Assembly (NCBI GenBank): GCA_035041965.1
Contig: JAPYMA010000912.1
Coordinates: forward strand, 98,850 to 162,849
Direction: 5' to 3'
Length of the DNA stretch: 64,000 nt
Origin: Anisakis pegreffii
Lineage: Eukaryota; Nematoda; Chromadorea; Rhabditida; Anisakidae
The notes below the pieces were generated by a model. The model saw nothing but the letters and a program-made list of their open reading frames with translations. It did no database searches and had not been told where the DNA came from. Position 1 is the stretch's first letter; every line of letters begins with the position of its first letter. Both the position numbers and the translations under genes were made by a program. Of the stretch, positions 13,305 to 25,600 are shown piece by piece.

Positions 13305-15725
13305 TCATAAGTTATCATGATGATGATGATAGATACACAAATGACCTTGAACTGTGAGGTTATTATTCGGCATTGTTCCATTTGGAATGCGCTCCAACTG
13401 CGATCCACTCACTTTCGGAGTCCAATCGATTGGAACCACCTCACGAATCCTTGGATCGTAGTGTTTCAGTACAACATTACTACCGTTCTTATGCACTTCA
13501 CTCCGGTCCCCGATCGCTCGTTTACTTGTACCATTCATTTCTTGCCATACCGCTGGCTCGCTGACATAGTCGTCGTTTCTACCGGAATAGTCCTTAGTCT
13601 CAATCAATGCAATATGCTCCTTCAAGGTTTTATCTGAAAATATCAAATCAATATTTCCAGTTTATGAAAGTATTATTCATAATCTCTGAGCTCATTAAAT
13701 CTGATTGTTTAATTTGATCTAATCTCAGCCATCTGATCATAATTTTGCTCAACGGACGTCTCAGAATGCAAATTCAAGTATGAAGGATCAGTCAATGATC
13801 AGTCAATCGTCCGTGTCAGGTGGACTTAAAAGACGCAGTCATCTGGTGTGTTACCAGCATTTTCTGTTCGTTCACATCAACTTACTTTCTTTACGGTATC
13901 GGTATACCGCATAACAGAGCACTAGCACAATGATGATGAAAGCGATCACAAGTATGATTATGATAACCGCAAGACTGCCTCCACCACTAGACGCTGAATA
14001 TGTACTGGCATCGTCACCTGAAACATTGCAACCGTTCGAGAGCTTGAAAAAATTCAAATACAATTGGCAAACAAAGTTTTAAAAAAGCACTTAGTAATTA
14101 TGCAGTTATCAAAGCTGGTTGCTTACAGGGTACTGTGTACGTGATTGTATTCAGCGCATCTTTTTTGATACATTTTGAAACATTCCAATCTAAGTACTTC
14201 CACCACGTTAGATCGGCAACATGAGGTGTGTTCATTACGAATGGATCAAGAAAATAAAAACTGAATAGCTAGTATGCCTCTGTCAGATCTTCGCTAAACC
14301 GTTCCGTTGCGATGCGCATTTGTAGTCAAGGTGATTGCTATCTATTTATTGTTGTGACAACTCACATCTGTAGAACGGCTCATCATATTTTTTGTTTCAA
14401 AGTAAACGATTTCGAGATTCACCTAACAACTCAAAGAGAAATTCAGTATGAGGCATCAAGAAATATAAGATCATCAGATTGTTTTGTAGACAATCATGGA
14501 AAACGCTTGAATTGTGGAAAACTTCAAATTCATTGTTGGCATGATGAAATGTTTGAATAATAATATATCTTGAGTCAAACATGTCACGTAATCGGCGACT
14601 AATTGAGGTATACGTTGTTTGATCACTTGCAGATCAACTCACTAATAAATGCGCCTGAAAGCGAGTAAACTGGTAGTAACCTACTGCGTCTAACAAAGTC
14701 ATCGGCTGCCACTGAGAGGGGTTCCGTAAGCTTCTGAAGGGCATCGTAGTCGATTGCTGAGAATCTAATTGTTGTAGCCGAAGATGCATAAGAGTCTGTG
14801 GATGACGTGACTGCATCTAGTGCGCCCACATTAATTGAGAACACGAATATTGGCGATACCGGTTTCATTAGGGTTTCTCGAATACCCTGCAAAACGAGTC
14901 AGCAAATGATCCATTTTCAGATGAGTTATGTTATTGCTCAGATTTATTCAAATGAGCACTTGCCAATCAAACGTTTCCACAAATCTTTAAGAATCTCTTT
15001 AGGCTTTGACAAGATATCATCGGAATCCAATCCAGTCAAGAAAAACACGTAGGTGAGAGAGAAGGCATGCAACAACAACAACGCACCAATTCGGGTAATT
15101 CGTACGAACTGGATGAGATTATAATCATAACATCGGGAACAAGTGGTCGATTTCCTGAGGCTATGCTTAGGCCAACCTTAGCGATACTGTTAATCGTTGC
15201 AAGAGGATAACAGTTTTGCTCGCATGGCGAATATGAGATTGTCTGAAAGCACAAGCATTTCTGTCAACTTATAACAATTCTCCTTTGTTTGTTCTCCTTT
15301 CATTTCAGCATCAAACAAATGCAAAACTGGGCACTTTCAATGACTGAAATGTTAAAAATTCATCTCTCTAGAAGACTCGTGCCCACTCTGAGACTTCAAA
15401 TGATAATCCCAATGACGAATAACATTTCACAGTGTAGAGCACTCACGTTGATGCGTCGATCAAGTTCATCCTTATTGATCCCAGAAATCAGCGTGAATAA
15501 AAAATTCGCTTTTGGCGTGTATTCGGCCAAACCAACTCGTGTGCCCGTACTGCTTATATGCATATTTGCGACGACAGATCGCATGAATTTTTTGACAAGC
15601 TCAAAGTTGAAAGCACCAACATTTGACGTACTATCAACTACGAAAAGTACATCTGAGGTCGGCCAATCGCGTGCAAATATCGCGTTTGCATGAAACAGTG
15701 TGAGCAACAACCACATTGCGAACAC
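13305..15725 (-). CDS. Single-pass membrane protein with a vWA-like ectodomain (vWA-A)
   Basis: Six exons (15725-15447, 15242-15087, 14886-14681, 14260-14127, 14017-13886, 13633-13305) close to 411 residues. Residues 1-18 form a signal peptide (WLLLTLFHANAIFA). A vWA fold follows to about residue 215, starting DVLFVVDSTSN and ending near SAIDYDALQKL. The metal site is degenerate: DxSxS has become D-S-T-S-N, and the usual Asp of the TDG-like strand is replaced by a run of serines (IIISSSSYE), so cation binding is doubtful. A 45-residue linker with two Trp and a Cys precedes a 24-residue membrane helix at about 273-296 and a basic stop-transfer YRYRKES. The tail of about 110 residues is polar, ending in an H-rich stretch. 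All five acceptors are CAG. I infer a cell-surface binding protein; the ligand is unknown. Confidence 0.85.
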
Positions 15726-16347
15726 ATTTTAAGACAAATTCGTCGAAATCTTCCGCATAAAAGCAACGATGGACTGAAATTCGAATTGTTATCACTCAGT
15801 CGAAATGGTACTCATCTATGCTTCGCTTCACATGTAATATCGACCATCACTGTAATTTTGCTATAATCATGCGTATGTATGACCATTCACATATCATGAT
15901 ACCAATACCGTTCAGCGGATACTCAAAGGAATGGCACAAAGTGATCAGAAATATCATAAACGTTCGATATACCCTCCAATCGTTGCAAAATATACTCCAA
16001 GAACATTCGCAAATGGACACAAATAATCAAATCACGGTTCAGTGATCATTCATTTCAGTGCGTCAAATAATATAGGCGCTGAATTACAACTCCTACAAGC
16101 GCCAAGCGATTGCGATCTTTCAGAGACAGGTGATGGATTAGCTTCAGCATTGAATCAATCGTTCGAATGGTTTCTAGGGAGATGGTCGTATCATTTCGAA
16201 ATTTTGTTTGTTAGTAACCATTTCATTCATTCATAACAACAAACTATTCCATACGTTCACTAGTAACGCCAACCCGAAACCATAAAAGAAATCAACACAA
16301 AGTGGCGTAAAAGCTTTATTCAACTATCAATAAACAGCAAACAACTT
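15726..16347. other. Intergenic region between the acyl-CoA synthetase 3' end and vWA-A
   Basis: No exon is seen. It should hold the promoter of vWA-A and the short 3' UTR of the acyl-CoA synthetase gene. A plus-strand open frame at 15818-16045 has no recognisable features. Confidence 0.5.
16315..16320 (-). terminator. Polyadenylation signal of the acyl-CoA synthetase gene
   Basis: AATAAA is read on the minus strand, 28 bases after the stop codon at 16350-16348. Confidence 0.6.
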
Positions 16348-19300
16348 TCAATAGAGTTCTTCCGCGTAAAGTTTTTCGAATATTTTCGCATATCGACTAA
16401 TCAACAACGAACGTTTCACTTTAAGCGTTGGTGTTAGAAGGCCCGAATCAGCAGTGAACTCTTCTTCAGTAAGATGAGCATTGCGAATTTGCTCGATGCC
16501 CGTCAGTCCTCGATTGGCACCGAATTCACGTAGATCCAGCAAGAAGCGCTCTCGAACGCTTCGATCATCCAGTAAACATATTGGTTCGGCGGATTCTTTC
16601 ACCTGAAAGTTGATGCGATCATGAATTGAACCTATTAGCACGTTCATATTTTAGAGCTTCTTCCGAAAATCGAACATTCCTTAGATGGTACCTGCTGCAC
16701 TGGTGTCGCAGTGTGATATTTGCGTAGAAGTGCGACATCAACCACGATAATCGCCACCAGATAAGAATGAATTGAGGAACCATAAACGAAAATCTGAAAA
16801 GTAGCAGAAATCCTTAGTGATCGTCGATTCCAAATCTATTTTCCAGACATGGATTAAAGAGCAGATATGGATGAATCTTCGTATTCTTGTCCGAAAAAAA
16901 TGCAGCACTCCTCTCAAACTCATGCAATGAACACACAACGTGCTCTTGGAACTATTTGAAGTTATCAAGTATGCATTTTTCAAAAAATCATTTTGCTTGC
17001 GATTAGAGCATAGTATTCATCAACTTGTCATGATGTTTGACTATACAGTTCTCTTAAAATCAATGAAATCGAATTCTTCTGAGATTGCTGCAGAATTTAT
17101 CTCAAGAAACATCAAATGTCGTAAAATATTCCAAATACCTGTTTAATAGCTGGATGTTGTGAATAAATTTTCTCCACTTCTTCGGGTGAAACGAAGTCAC
17201 CCTGCGATAACTTCAAGAAATTACTCTTACGATCAATTATTCGCAGCGAACCATCTGAAAGCCATTCACCAATATCGCCAGTGTGTAGCCAACCCTTTAA
17301 GTAGACGTTCATATGAGAACATCCAAATTGACTCTCGAATTGATTTCAAATAGATTTCAGCAATCAATTCACGCACCTCATCATCGATCACTTTCGCCGT
17401 CAACTCGTCATCCTTGAAGTATCCACTCATTAAGGCTGCTCCTCTGAAGCATACTTCTCCAGCGTTCTTCGATGCACTATACGACAGTTCTTCCACATCA
17501 ACCAGTTTCACCTGAATGATCTTCGTGTGGCTGAACTGAGCACACATTTCAACGAAACACACTTAAAGTCACATGAAATTGTACTAAAGGCGGATAAAAT
17601 CACAAAAAATTATCTAATGAAATGAAAAATTGATTGATGTCATGAAAATGAGCCTAATATGAACCTGTGCCCATGGCGCTGGCCCTCCGACATGACCGCC
17701 TTCTATGTCATACGGTAACGTTATAGTACCAGCCGCACAGCACTCAGTTTGTCCATACCTTGAAGTAAACACTGAGGTTACAATTATGTCAAATTCTTAA
17801 GAAACTTTTTTATCCCACCTGACCGTGAGCACTTCACTCGAATTACCGAATGATCGAGCAGATCAAACCCTGATCTCGAAAAAATTCGAAATTCAAACCT
17901 CGAAATTCAAAACAAACCCTTCAAATATTGGACATCCATAAACGATTCGCGAGAAGCGGATTAGCTCCTTCGAAGTTGGTGCACCACCTGTTGTCAACAG
18001 TCGTAACTTTCCTCCAAGCTGAGCATGAATCTTCTTGAAGACGAACTTATCCCAGACGGTATCAAAACGCAGTGTTCCCCTCGAAAACATTCTCGATTTC
18101 ACCTGAAACAATTTATCAATTGTGCCTTTGCATGAATGAAATATGATCTGTGATTCATTAAGGGAATTGAACATCTAAAAAATTTTGAAGCAACGAAATC
18201 AAATCACTTTGAAAGCTATTCGGAACAGAAGGCGCTTCAGCAAATTCTGTTCATCCATTTGCTGCATTATCCTGTCGTGAAATCGGCTCAGGATCCTCGG
18301 CACTAGAGCCACCACCGTCGGACGGAAGAAGAGCATATCGTTGATCAACTTGCTCACATCACCGCCAAACACCGCAACACGTCCACCAACGTAGATCATA
18401 AAGAGCTGAAGTGCTCTATCCATTGTTTTTCCTTTTCGAATCAATCAGAAATTGCGTTTCCAAATCATGCGTTGGTATTAATGCATCGGTTGGATTCAAT
18501 CAAGAGATTTGCATCTTTGATGTCTTTGATGAAGTTAGTAAGCAACAGTATTGTTTATCATCTACACATTAACAACTGAATTCAATCATCAATTCTGCGT
18601 TCCATGCTCTACTTCTCGCTAATCTCATGCTCTTTATAAATGTTTCATCGAGAATTGCAGCTGGATTTTTGAGATGTAGTACAGCACAGTGGTTTGCAGT
18701 CCAGAAGAGTCTATTTAATTTGTCAATTCAATGTAATCACCTCAAGAAGTTGTTCGTAAACATGTGCTAGCGATAGGAATGATAAGTGAATATCATCGTT
18801 GTTGAAAGTCATCGCATTCGGCGGTACACACCACTGCACGTACAGACCAGCCATTGATGCCAATAGTGCGCAGTGCGAGAGTTGAACTCCTTTTGGTGTA
18901 CCTGCAAGCAGCCTTGCATGTTCTTCCCATCGACAGTCATGAAATTCAACGATTGCTTAAACAAGACTCATGATGCTTGAACGAAGTGATTCTGTTTGAT
19001 TCACAAAACACAATTTCTGCTCATCAACGTGATTTGAAAACAACTTGCATTCAGTACAGTTTATATAGGGTCAAATTTCCTTTGAAATCATCTGAACAAA
19101 TGAAAGAAATTGCAGTTTTGTTGAGAAAACTGACCAGTGGTTCCACTCGTATGGCATATGATATAAATACTTGAAGGCTGCGGTGGTATTGTTTCTTGTA
19201 AATGTGTTCTCCCAATTTCGAGCATGTACTCCCAATCGCATAGCTAGATTTTGTTATTGATTAGATTATTTTTTGGAGGATTTGGGAGGTTAATTCAAGT

Positions 19301-20725
19301 TCGCATAACAGATCAGAATAAAAACTGACGATTTGAACTTTCTTCATCTTTTTTATCGATTCCAAATTAATCTTATCAATGGATTCCGAATGGGTTTGGT
19401 CGCAACTAAAACCAAAACAGAAATATTGACCTTTATCTGCTGACAATCCTGGTGAGGTACATCATGAAAGTGGACATTTCGATCCATGATGATGATTCTT
19501 TTCAATGAAGTTAACATCCCGTCGTTTGCACATTTGATGAAAGATTCAGCTCGTCCGAGAGTGTCACAAAATATCACTTCAAGATCACAGTTGTTGATTA
19601 TCTCGCTGCAATTTCATTCGAGCAATTTAGCTGGTAGCAGTGTCTCATTTCAGTGTCAGCGACCCCACGATAAGACGGTCATGAGTATAGCTGAATCACC
19701 TACCATAACGCATCGAATTTGTAGTTGTAGTAGAGTGGAACCGCAACAATCGAATAGCTCAGTAGAGCATATTGAGTGATCATGTAACGTGATGAATTCA
19801 GACCCGCTATCCCGACTCGAGTCGATTCACCTGCTTCAAGACCAAAGTGCATCAACGCTGATCCAATTGATTTCGCATCTTCAATTGCCTAAACTAATAA
19901 AAAGATTTAACTGATCCTCATTATCACACAGCACTCTGAGGGAGTCTCTTGAATACACGTCAGATATAATTCATCGCGTATCGCGTTGTTTTTATTCCTC
20001 TTCACTTATTAGCATACAATATCCACCACTTATAAAAGCCTCGTTAATAACATCACGATTAATCACATTATTTCTTTGCACTGATCTCAATTTCATTCTA
20101 ATGTAAGCAAATCTTTCGCACTCATCATAAATTTCTTTAGCATTCAAATCAAATTATCGTTGGTGAGTTTCTAAAACGGTTCCTTCTCAATGAATTCACC
20201 TTTTCATAGCTGATCCATTCAATACTACCGTCTGCCGCTCGTTCACCTATGAATTTGCCGTTGTTAGTCAGTTTCACAGCTCTTTGAAGTAGATCGAAAA
20301 TTGTTGTCACATCTTCGTCGGGTGGCGTCTCTAGTAGATCTTAAAAATAACAAAGTTGAATTACTTGAGTTCCACTCATTCACCAGAAACTTGAGCGTTC
20401 AGGATCGTGTAATTGAGATATTTATAATTAAAAACGATAATGCCCTCGATTATGCCATACACCTAGATCTGAAGATTCGTCAAGTTTTGTCTACACCGTA
20501 CGAACTATTCATTACGATTCCAATGTACTATCGCTGATCTTCAGTGGAAACGATACGCTTACATTATCACTGACTCAGTTGCAAGCGATACTAAAACTGA
20601 CCGTTTGGCTTGACCAAGAGGGACTGATGGATGCGCTCAGAACCAGGCAGAGTTAATGAGTGAGGATTGAGTTTTTCATGTTTGCGGTTTGATCGCCGTT
20701 GACCAAAAGACATCAACCAATCCAT
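16348..20725 (-). CDS. ACSL: Long-chain-fatty-acid--CoA ligase (ACSL1/5/6 type)
   Basis: It activates long-chain fatty acids to acyl-CoA with ATP at ER, mitochondrial or peroxisomal membranes. Thirteen exons (20725-20602, 20339-20200, 19888-19704, 19605-19431, 19243-19135, 18901-18741, 18405-18208, 18102-17918, 17758-17665, 17511-17377, 17294-17139, 16793-16692, 16602-16348) sum to exactly 673 codons (672 residues; vertebrate ACSLs about 700). Visible motifs are the ATP/AMP loop TSGTTGTPKG at 240-249, LAHVYEQLLE at 289-298, YGQTECC at 427-433, GWLHTGD at 503-509, IDRK at 522-525 and the C-terminal GLLTPTLKVKR with the catalytic lysine region. The gene is complete and probably active. The chosen start (MDWLMSFGQRR) lacks the N-terminal membrane helix of the vertebrate enzymes. 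An upstream exon may be missing, or the protein may anchor differently. Three acceptors are AAG. Confidence 0.95.
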
Positions 20726-22666
20726 CAATGATGATGACTGCTCGTGTGTTCAGACCGTTAAGTGAATTCCAATCCTGATCGGCTGGGGTTGAAGCAGCCA
20801 AAAAACACGCGATTTATTGACAAGCAAGCAAGTAAACGAAGCAATATCGATTATTATTCTCTTAAAATTGTTCGAAAATTTCCCTGAACGCAGAACATAA
20901 ATCAATTCAAAGCGAATCAAAAAATGTTCAGTTGAATTTCTGCAAAATATTTCAACGCTGAAGTTGTTGATTCAGATGATCCGTGTGTGCCGTACCAATA
21001 TCAACAATAAATATGAGAATAACCGTGCAACGAATGCACTAATAATTCCAGTGTCCTACATTCTCAGATGATTGTGCTCGATGATGGACGACTAGTTAAT
21101 CGCTCAAATTCAATCGTTCGCATGAAAATTTGTTGAATAACTGTAAACGTTTGCACGCAATCCCGCAGATGACACACAAATGTGTGCATCGGTATTTCAT
21201 TGAAATGTTACAGTGACGATTAAACTTGAATGTCACTTTGCCCGATCACCTTACACTGAAGTTGATTGCTCATATGTGACAACTGATATTGATCTCATCC
21301 TTACAGTGACTTTAATTGAAACACCAGTCAATTAGTGTGTTGTTCTTTATTGGTAATATTATTATTTCTGTTATTATCATTGCCATTATTATTATTACTA
21401 TTTTTATTACTATTCTTATTTCTCATTATTATTATTATTATTACTATTATATTCAATACGTAACCAAAACCTAACTACTGAATTTTGCAATATAACGCTT
21501 TCACTGCAGCTGTTCAAATGTGTTGATCCATTTGATGCAGATATTCTGTACTCCAATCGAATTCAGTCTTTATTCATAAAATTCTTGTATAGATTCAACG
21601 TAGACACACTTCAGTCATAATATAAGTTATTGCAAAGTTACATCTATCGCCAGAAAATCAACCATCGACAATCAAAAACATACAATGGAATCATATGAAC
21701 TCTGAAAATAAATACGGGAACGTTTCAATAATGAAATTATAATATTTCAAATTGGTCGTCATGCGATTATTCGTTGATGCATCATTCATTCATCCATTAC
21801 ACAATATCAATATAAACAATGAAGACGACAACGAAAGCAGCGATCATATTGATAATAACAATAAATATAATCGTAATAGTGTCAGTCAATCGTATGAGAA
21901 CAATAAACTTAATCAAATACACTGCAATAACATGCACAATAAAACATCAAGCAGTTCATCTTGAAGCTCACATCATTTGGTATTGTTTAAAAAACAAAAT
22001 CACGCGTGAAACATTCGCCGCCGATTTTCGCGGCTTCAAAGAAACGCATTCATCATTCATCAACAATAACAGGTTTCGCACGGCAATACAAGCATTCAAA
22101 ATAATCACACATTCAAGAGTGCTGATCATTGGTAATGTGATCACAAATGTGCTATAAATCACATTTTAATGCTGCACATTTAAAGCTCAAAATTATTGGT
22201 CTGGTACATAATCGTAGACGTACAGAAGCTTATAAATGAAAGTGTTTTCTGAAATGAAAACGGACTGACTGGAGAACTTCGCAAGCCTCGCAAGATCTTT
22301 GGAAGCAGTGAACAGAGACTCATCTAATGGGAACATTTTCCAATTCTTATTTGTTCCTTTGCAGGAGGATAGTTGACGATATTCATCAATTCATGCTCAG
22401 ATCAACAAACTGTATGATCAGTTGAGTGGATGAACTGAACGAATCAATCAACTCATTGAATCTCAAACTGAACATGGACTTTTGTGCACAGAAGTCGACG
22501 ATCCGTCATGAAAAGTAGTTCAGACATAGAGTTGAAAGTTCAGTCGACAGATGAAATAGAATTGGCGCACAGCTGGCGTGAGCAATTTTACACAAGTTCA
22601 CTACTCATTGTCTAAAACATCACTGATTTCATAAGATAAAGATCAGTTTGGCGACGACGGATAATG
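20726..22666. other. Intergenic region upstream of ACSL and downstream of the globin
   Basis: No coding exon is recognised. It holds an ATT/TTA microsatellite at 21356-21455. Overlapping plus-strand open frames at 21752-22157 are asparagine- and isoleucine-rich because of AT composition and look like chance. Confidence 0.5.
21356..21455. repeat. Imperfect ATT microsatellite
   Basis: About 100 bp is composed almost entirely of ATT and TTA triplets with interspersed C and G. Confidence 0.85.
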
Positions 22667-25600
22667 CTATGAATTGAACCCTTCAAGGAGGTATTTTAAA
22701 CAGAACTGATAAAACTTCCTAAACAGATTTTCAGCTTTTTCGTTGTATCGATCCTGCAATACTTCACTGACCATATACAAGAACGGTTCTTCCATCGCTT
22801 GAAATTGAGCACCGTCCATACCGGACACCTGAAATCGACCACATTAATCACCGTCGTCCCGACCTTCCCTACCACCACCAAAAAGAACACCTCGCAACCA
22901 ATTTTGCTCGACACCCAAAAACAATTTCCCTTTCAGTGGCCATCTATCATCTTGGATCTCAGTTCATCTTTTAAGTGAATTATTAATACCAAAAAAGAAG
23001 CACGAACAAGTCATGCAATCGCCTGAAAAACGTTCTTGAAAATTATGCGCAGCTATAATGCAGTGTATCATTACACAGTATCTATCGGTCGTTCTGAATC
23101 TACTAATACAAATGATTGCGTTCGGCAGCTTTTTCCACTTCATTACATTCGCACTCATGAGATCTTTCAACATTACTGACATTCTTAAAATTAGCAAGAA
23201 AAGAAGTTGCATCCTTTAGTTTAGTCAAGTGCTTATAATGTGCAGAGTTTATTTCAAGGCAACAACCAGCTCCGTTTGGTTTGCTCTCTCTGAAACTTGA
23301 ACACTTTCAGGTATTACACTCAAAATTGGCTCTGAGATGTTTCAGAGAGCGTGAACGCAAATGCATTCGCATGAAAAATTATGCGTTTTAGGGGAGAATC
23401 TAAGCGATGAACTATGACAGCCAGTTAATTTGGCGTAATCTAAAAGAAAAGGGACATCATGAAAGCATGAAATGCAACACGCTTGAACAAATTCAACGGT
23501 ATCTTATATTGGTAAGTTTTGGTGCCAGCTGAGCAATTAATGTAGCGGAAAATAGTTTCATTGATTCTTTCGTCGTTTGCGAAAATTCGATCGCTATGAA
23601 TTGCCGATTGATCTTTTGCTGACGTGAATTACCATAATATTTATAACATGTTCTAAACTGACGCAAATTTTTAAAGGTCTGCTGTTGTTTTCCCATATTT
23701 TCACGTCTCACAACCAAAAAAAACACATGAAAAGCGCTTGAAAATTGGTTCGTTTTGATTTTAGAACACATTCGAACCGTTTTGCTTCAACGGAAATATT
23801 CACGTCAGCAGAATCGCACACCAACAAAATGCACAATGTGAAGAGCGTGATACGGTCAGCTAATTTTTTTGCTTTTAAAATTTTAAGCGAAATATTTCCA
23901 AATCATTATTTCAGTTTGATCGTTTTCCATAGCAAAATGTTCCGATAAAGTGCGAATCGGTAGATGCGTGAGAGTGAAACGTAAATTTAAAAAATACTTC
24001 TTTCTCAAAAGTGCATTCCTGGCCTGATGCTCCTTCTCCTGCGAACATGTGAGGCTCATATTGATTATGATAAAGCCAACGATAAACCAAACTTCAAGCA
24101 TCCTCTATGCTATTATTCATTTCAGAACGTCTGAAACCTCATGAAAATGCTAATATCCCAAATGTACTTGGCTGAGTCGACGCCGAGAGAAAACATAAAT
24201 TTGACAATGCTTCATTCAATTACTATTTCATCAGGTTACCAGTGTTCTATCAGGAGACTTATTTCATTAAAGTCATCAACAAAGCTGATGAATGCACAGT
24301 TTTAATGAGAATTTGCACCGAATTGAATCAAGATTGAACTTCAATCTACTCAGCTGATCAATACATCAATATAGCTGGATCGATAGCGCAAATGAGTTGA
24401 TATGCTTTGAGGTATCTATGTAAACGTAATTTCGATGATACTCTTTGTACTCGTCATCGACTGATTAATTTCAAACCGCACTTCAATTCATGGCCATCTC
24501 AATTCATGGAAATATTCGAGACTGCATGCGTCACTGTGCATATTCGAGAGTTTTTGAGAATCTGCACATATGTTTCTTAACCCTCAAGGGCATCGTAAAA
24601 GTAAGCACATTGTGAGCATTGCTAAAACTAATTGAGAATTGGATGGTTTTAAATTGAAGTGAGGGGCATTTGTTTTTTCAGCAGCTGAATATTTACACTT
24701 CGTCATAACGACGTAAGATAGCTCTCCTGAGGATAAACTGAATAAGCAAAATTGAATTGTAGGACGAAATGAATCGTTCCCGCATGAACCATTCATTATT
24801 TCAGTGTTTTCGTTTCGAAAGTGTCTCGAACGAGCAAATTGATGTGCATTACGCAGGATGATGTCTTCTCTCATTTGTATGAAATGAAATGTTTTTCATT
24901 GAAAGGGCATCTTGCATACATCTACTATGATAAATGCCGAACGAGGTCTGAACGCATTCACTCACCTTGCTTCGATGCATTTTACCCACTGAATTCAGCC
25001 TCGAACATGCGTCTGACACGTCGGCCGGTTTCTCTTCAACAGCCGTTATAACATCATCGAATACCTCAAAAAATGCAAGCTCCTTGAGTATCAACTCTTC
25101 CGATTTTGTTCAAATAAAGAAGAAAAATGAGAAATAATGAGTGGGACAAATGAGAGGGGAGAACTGTCATTCGTTTTTAATCATCAGTAATGAAGGTGGA
25201 ACAATTTTTCAATGCAAAAACCAACCTACTGAGAAAAACTTAGTATAGCACTCTATTGAAGGACTTAAAAGGAGCTGAAAAAAGTCGAAAAGAATAGAAA
25301 GAACTCGTTTTATCAAATTAAAAGAGTTAGATGTTGAAAAAACTCAAAGGGAATATGCACTGTTCTTCAGCCCGATTCATTGTGAACTTTAAAAAGGGTG
25401 CAAATGTCTAGTCGAGTAAAAGCATTCGGAAGATCTCATCTCATGATCACAAAACCCACTTTCAGATAGGCTGCAGCAACAGCCTCAAATCCCGGATCAC
25501 TTGTGGCAACATCCACAGTATCAACGTTCACATTTTTCATCTTCGGATACTTCGATTTATTGTCTGGGTTTTGCTTCAAATATCTGAAATGAATTAATTG

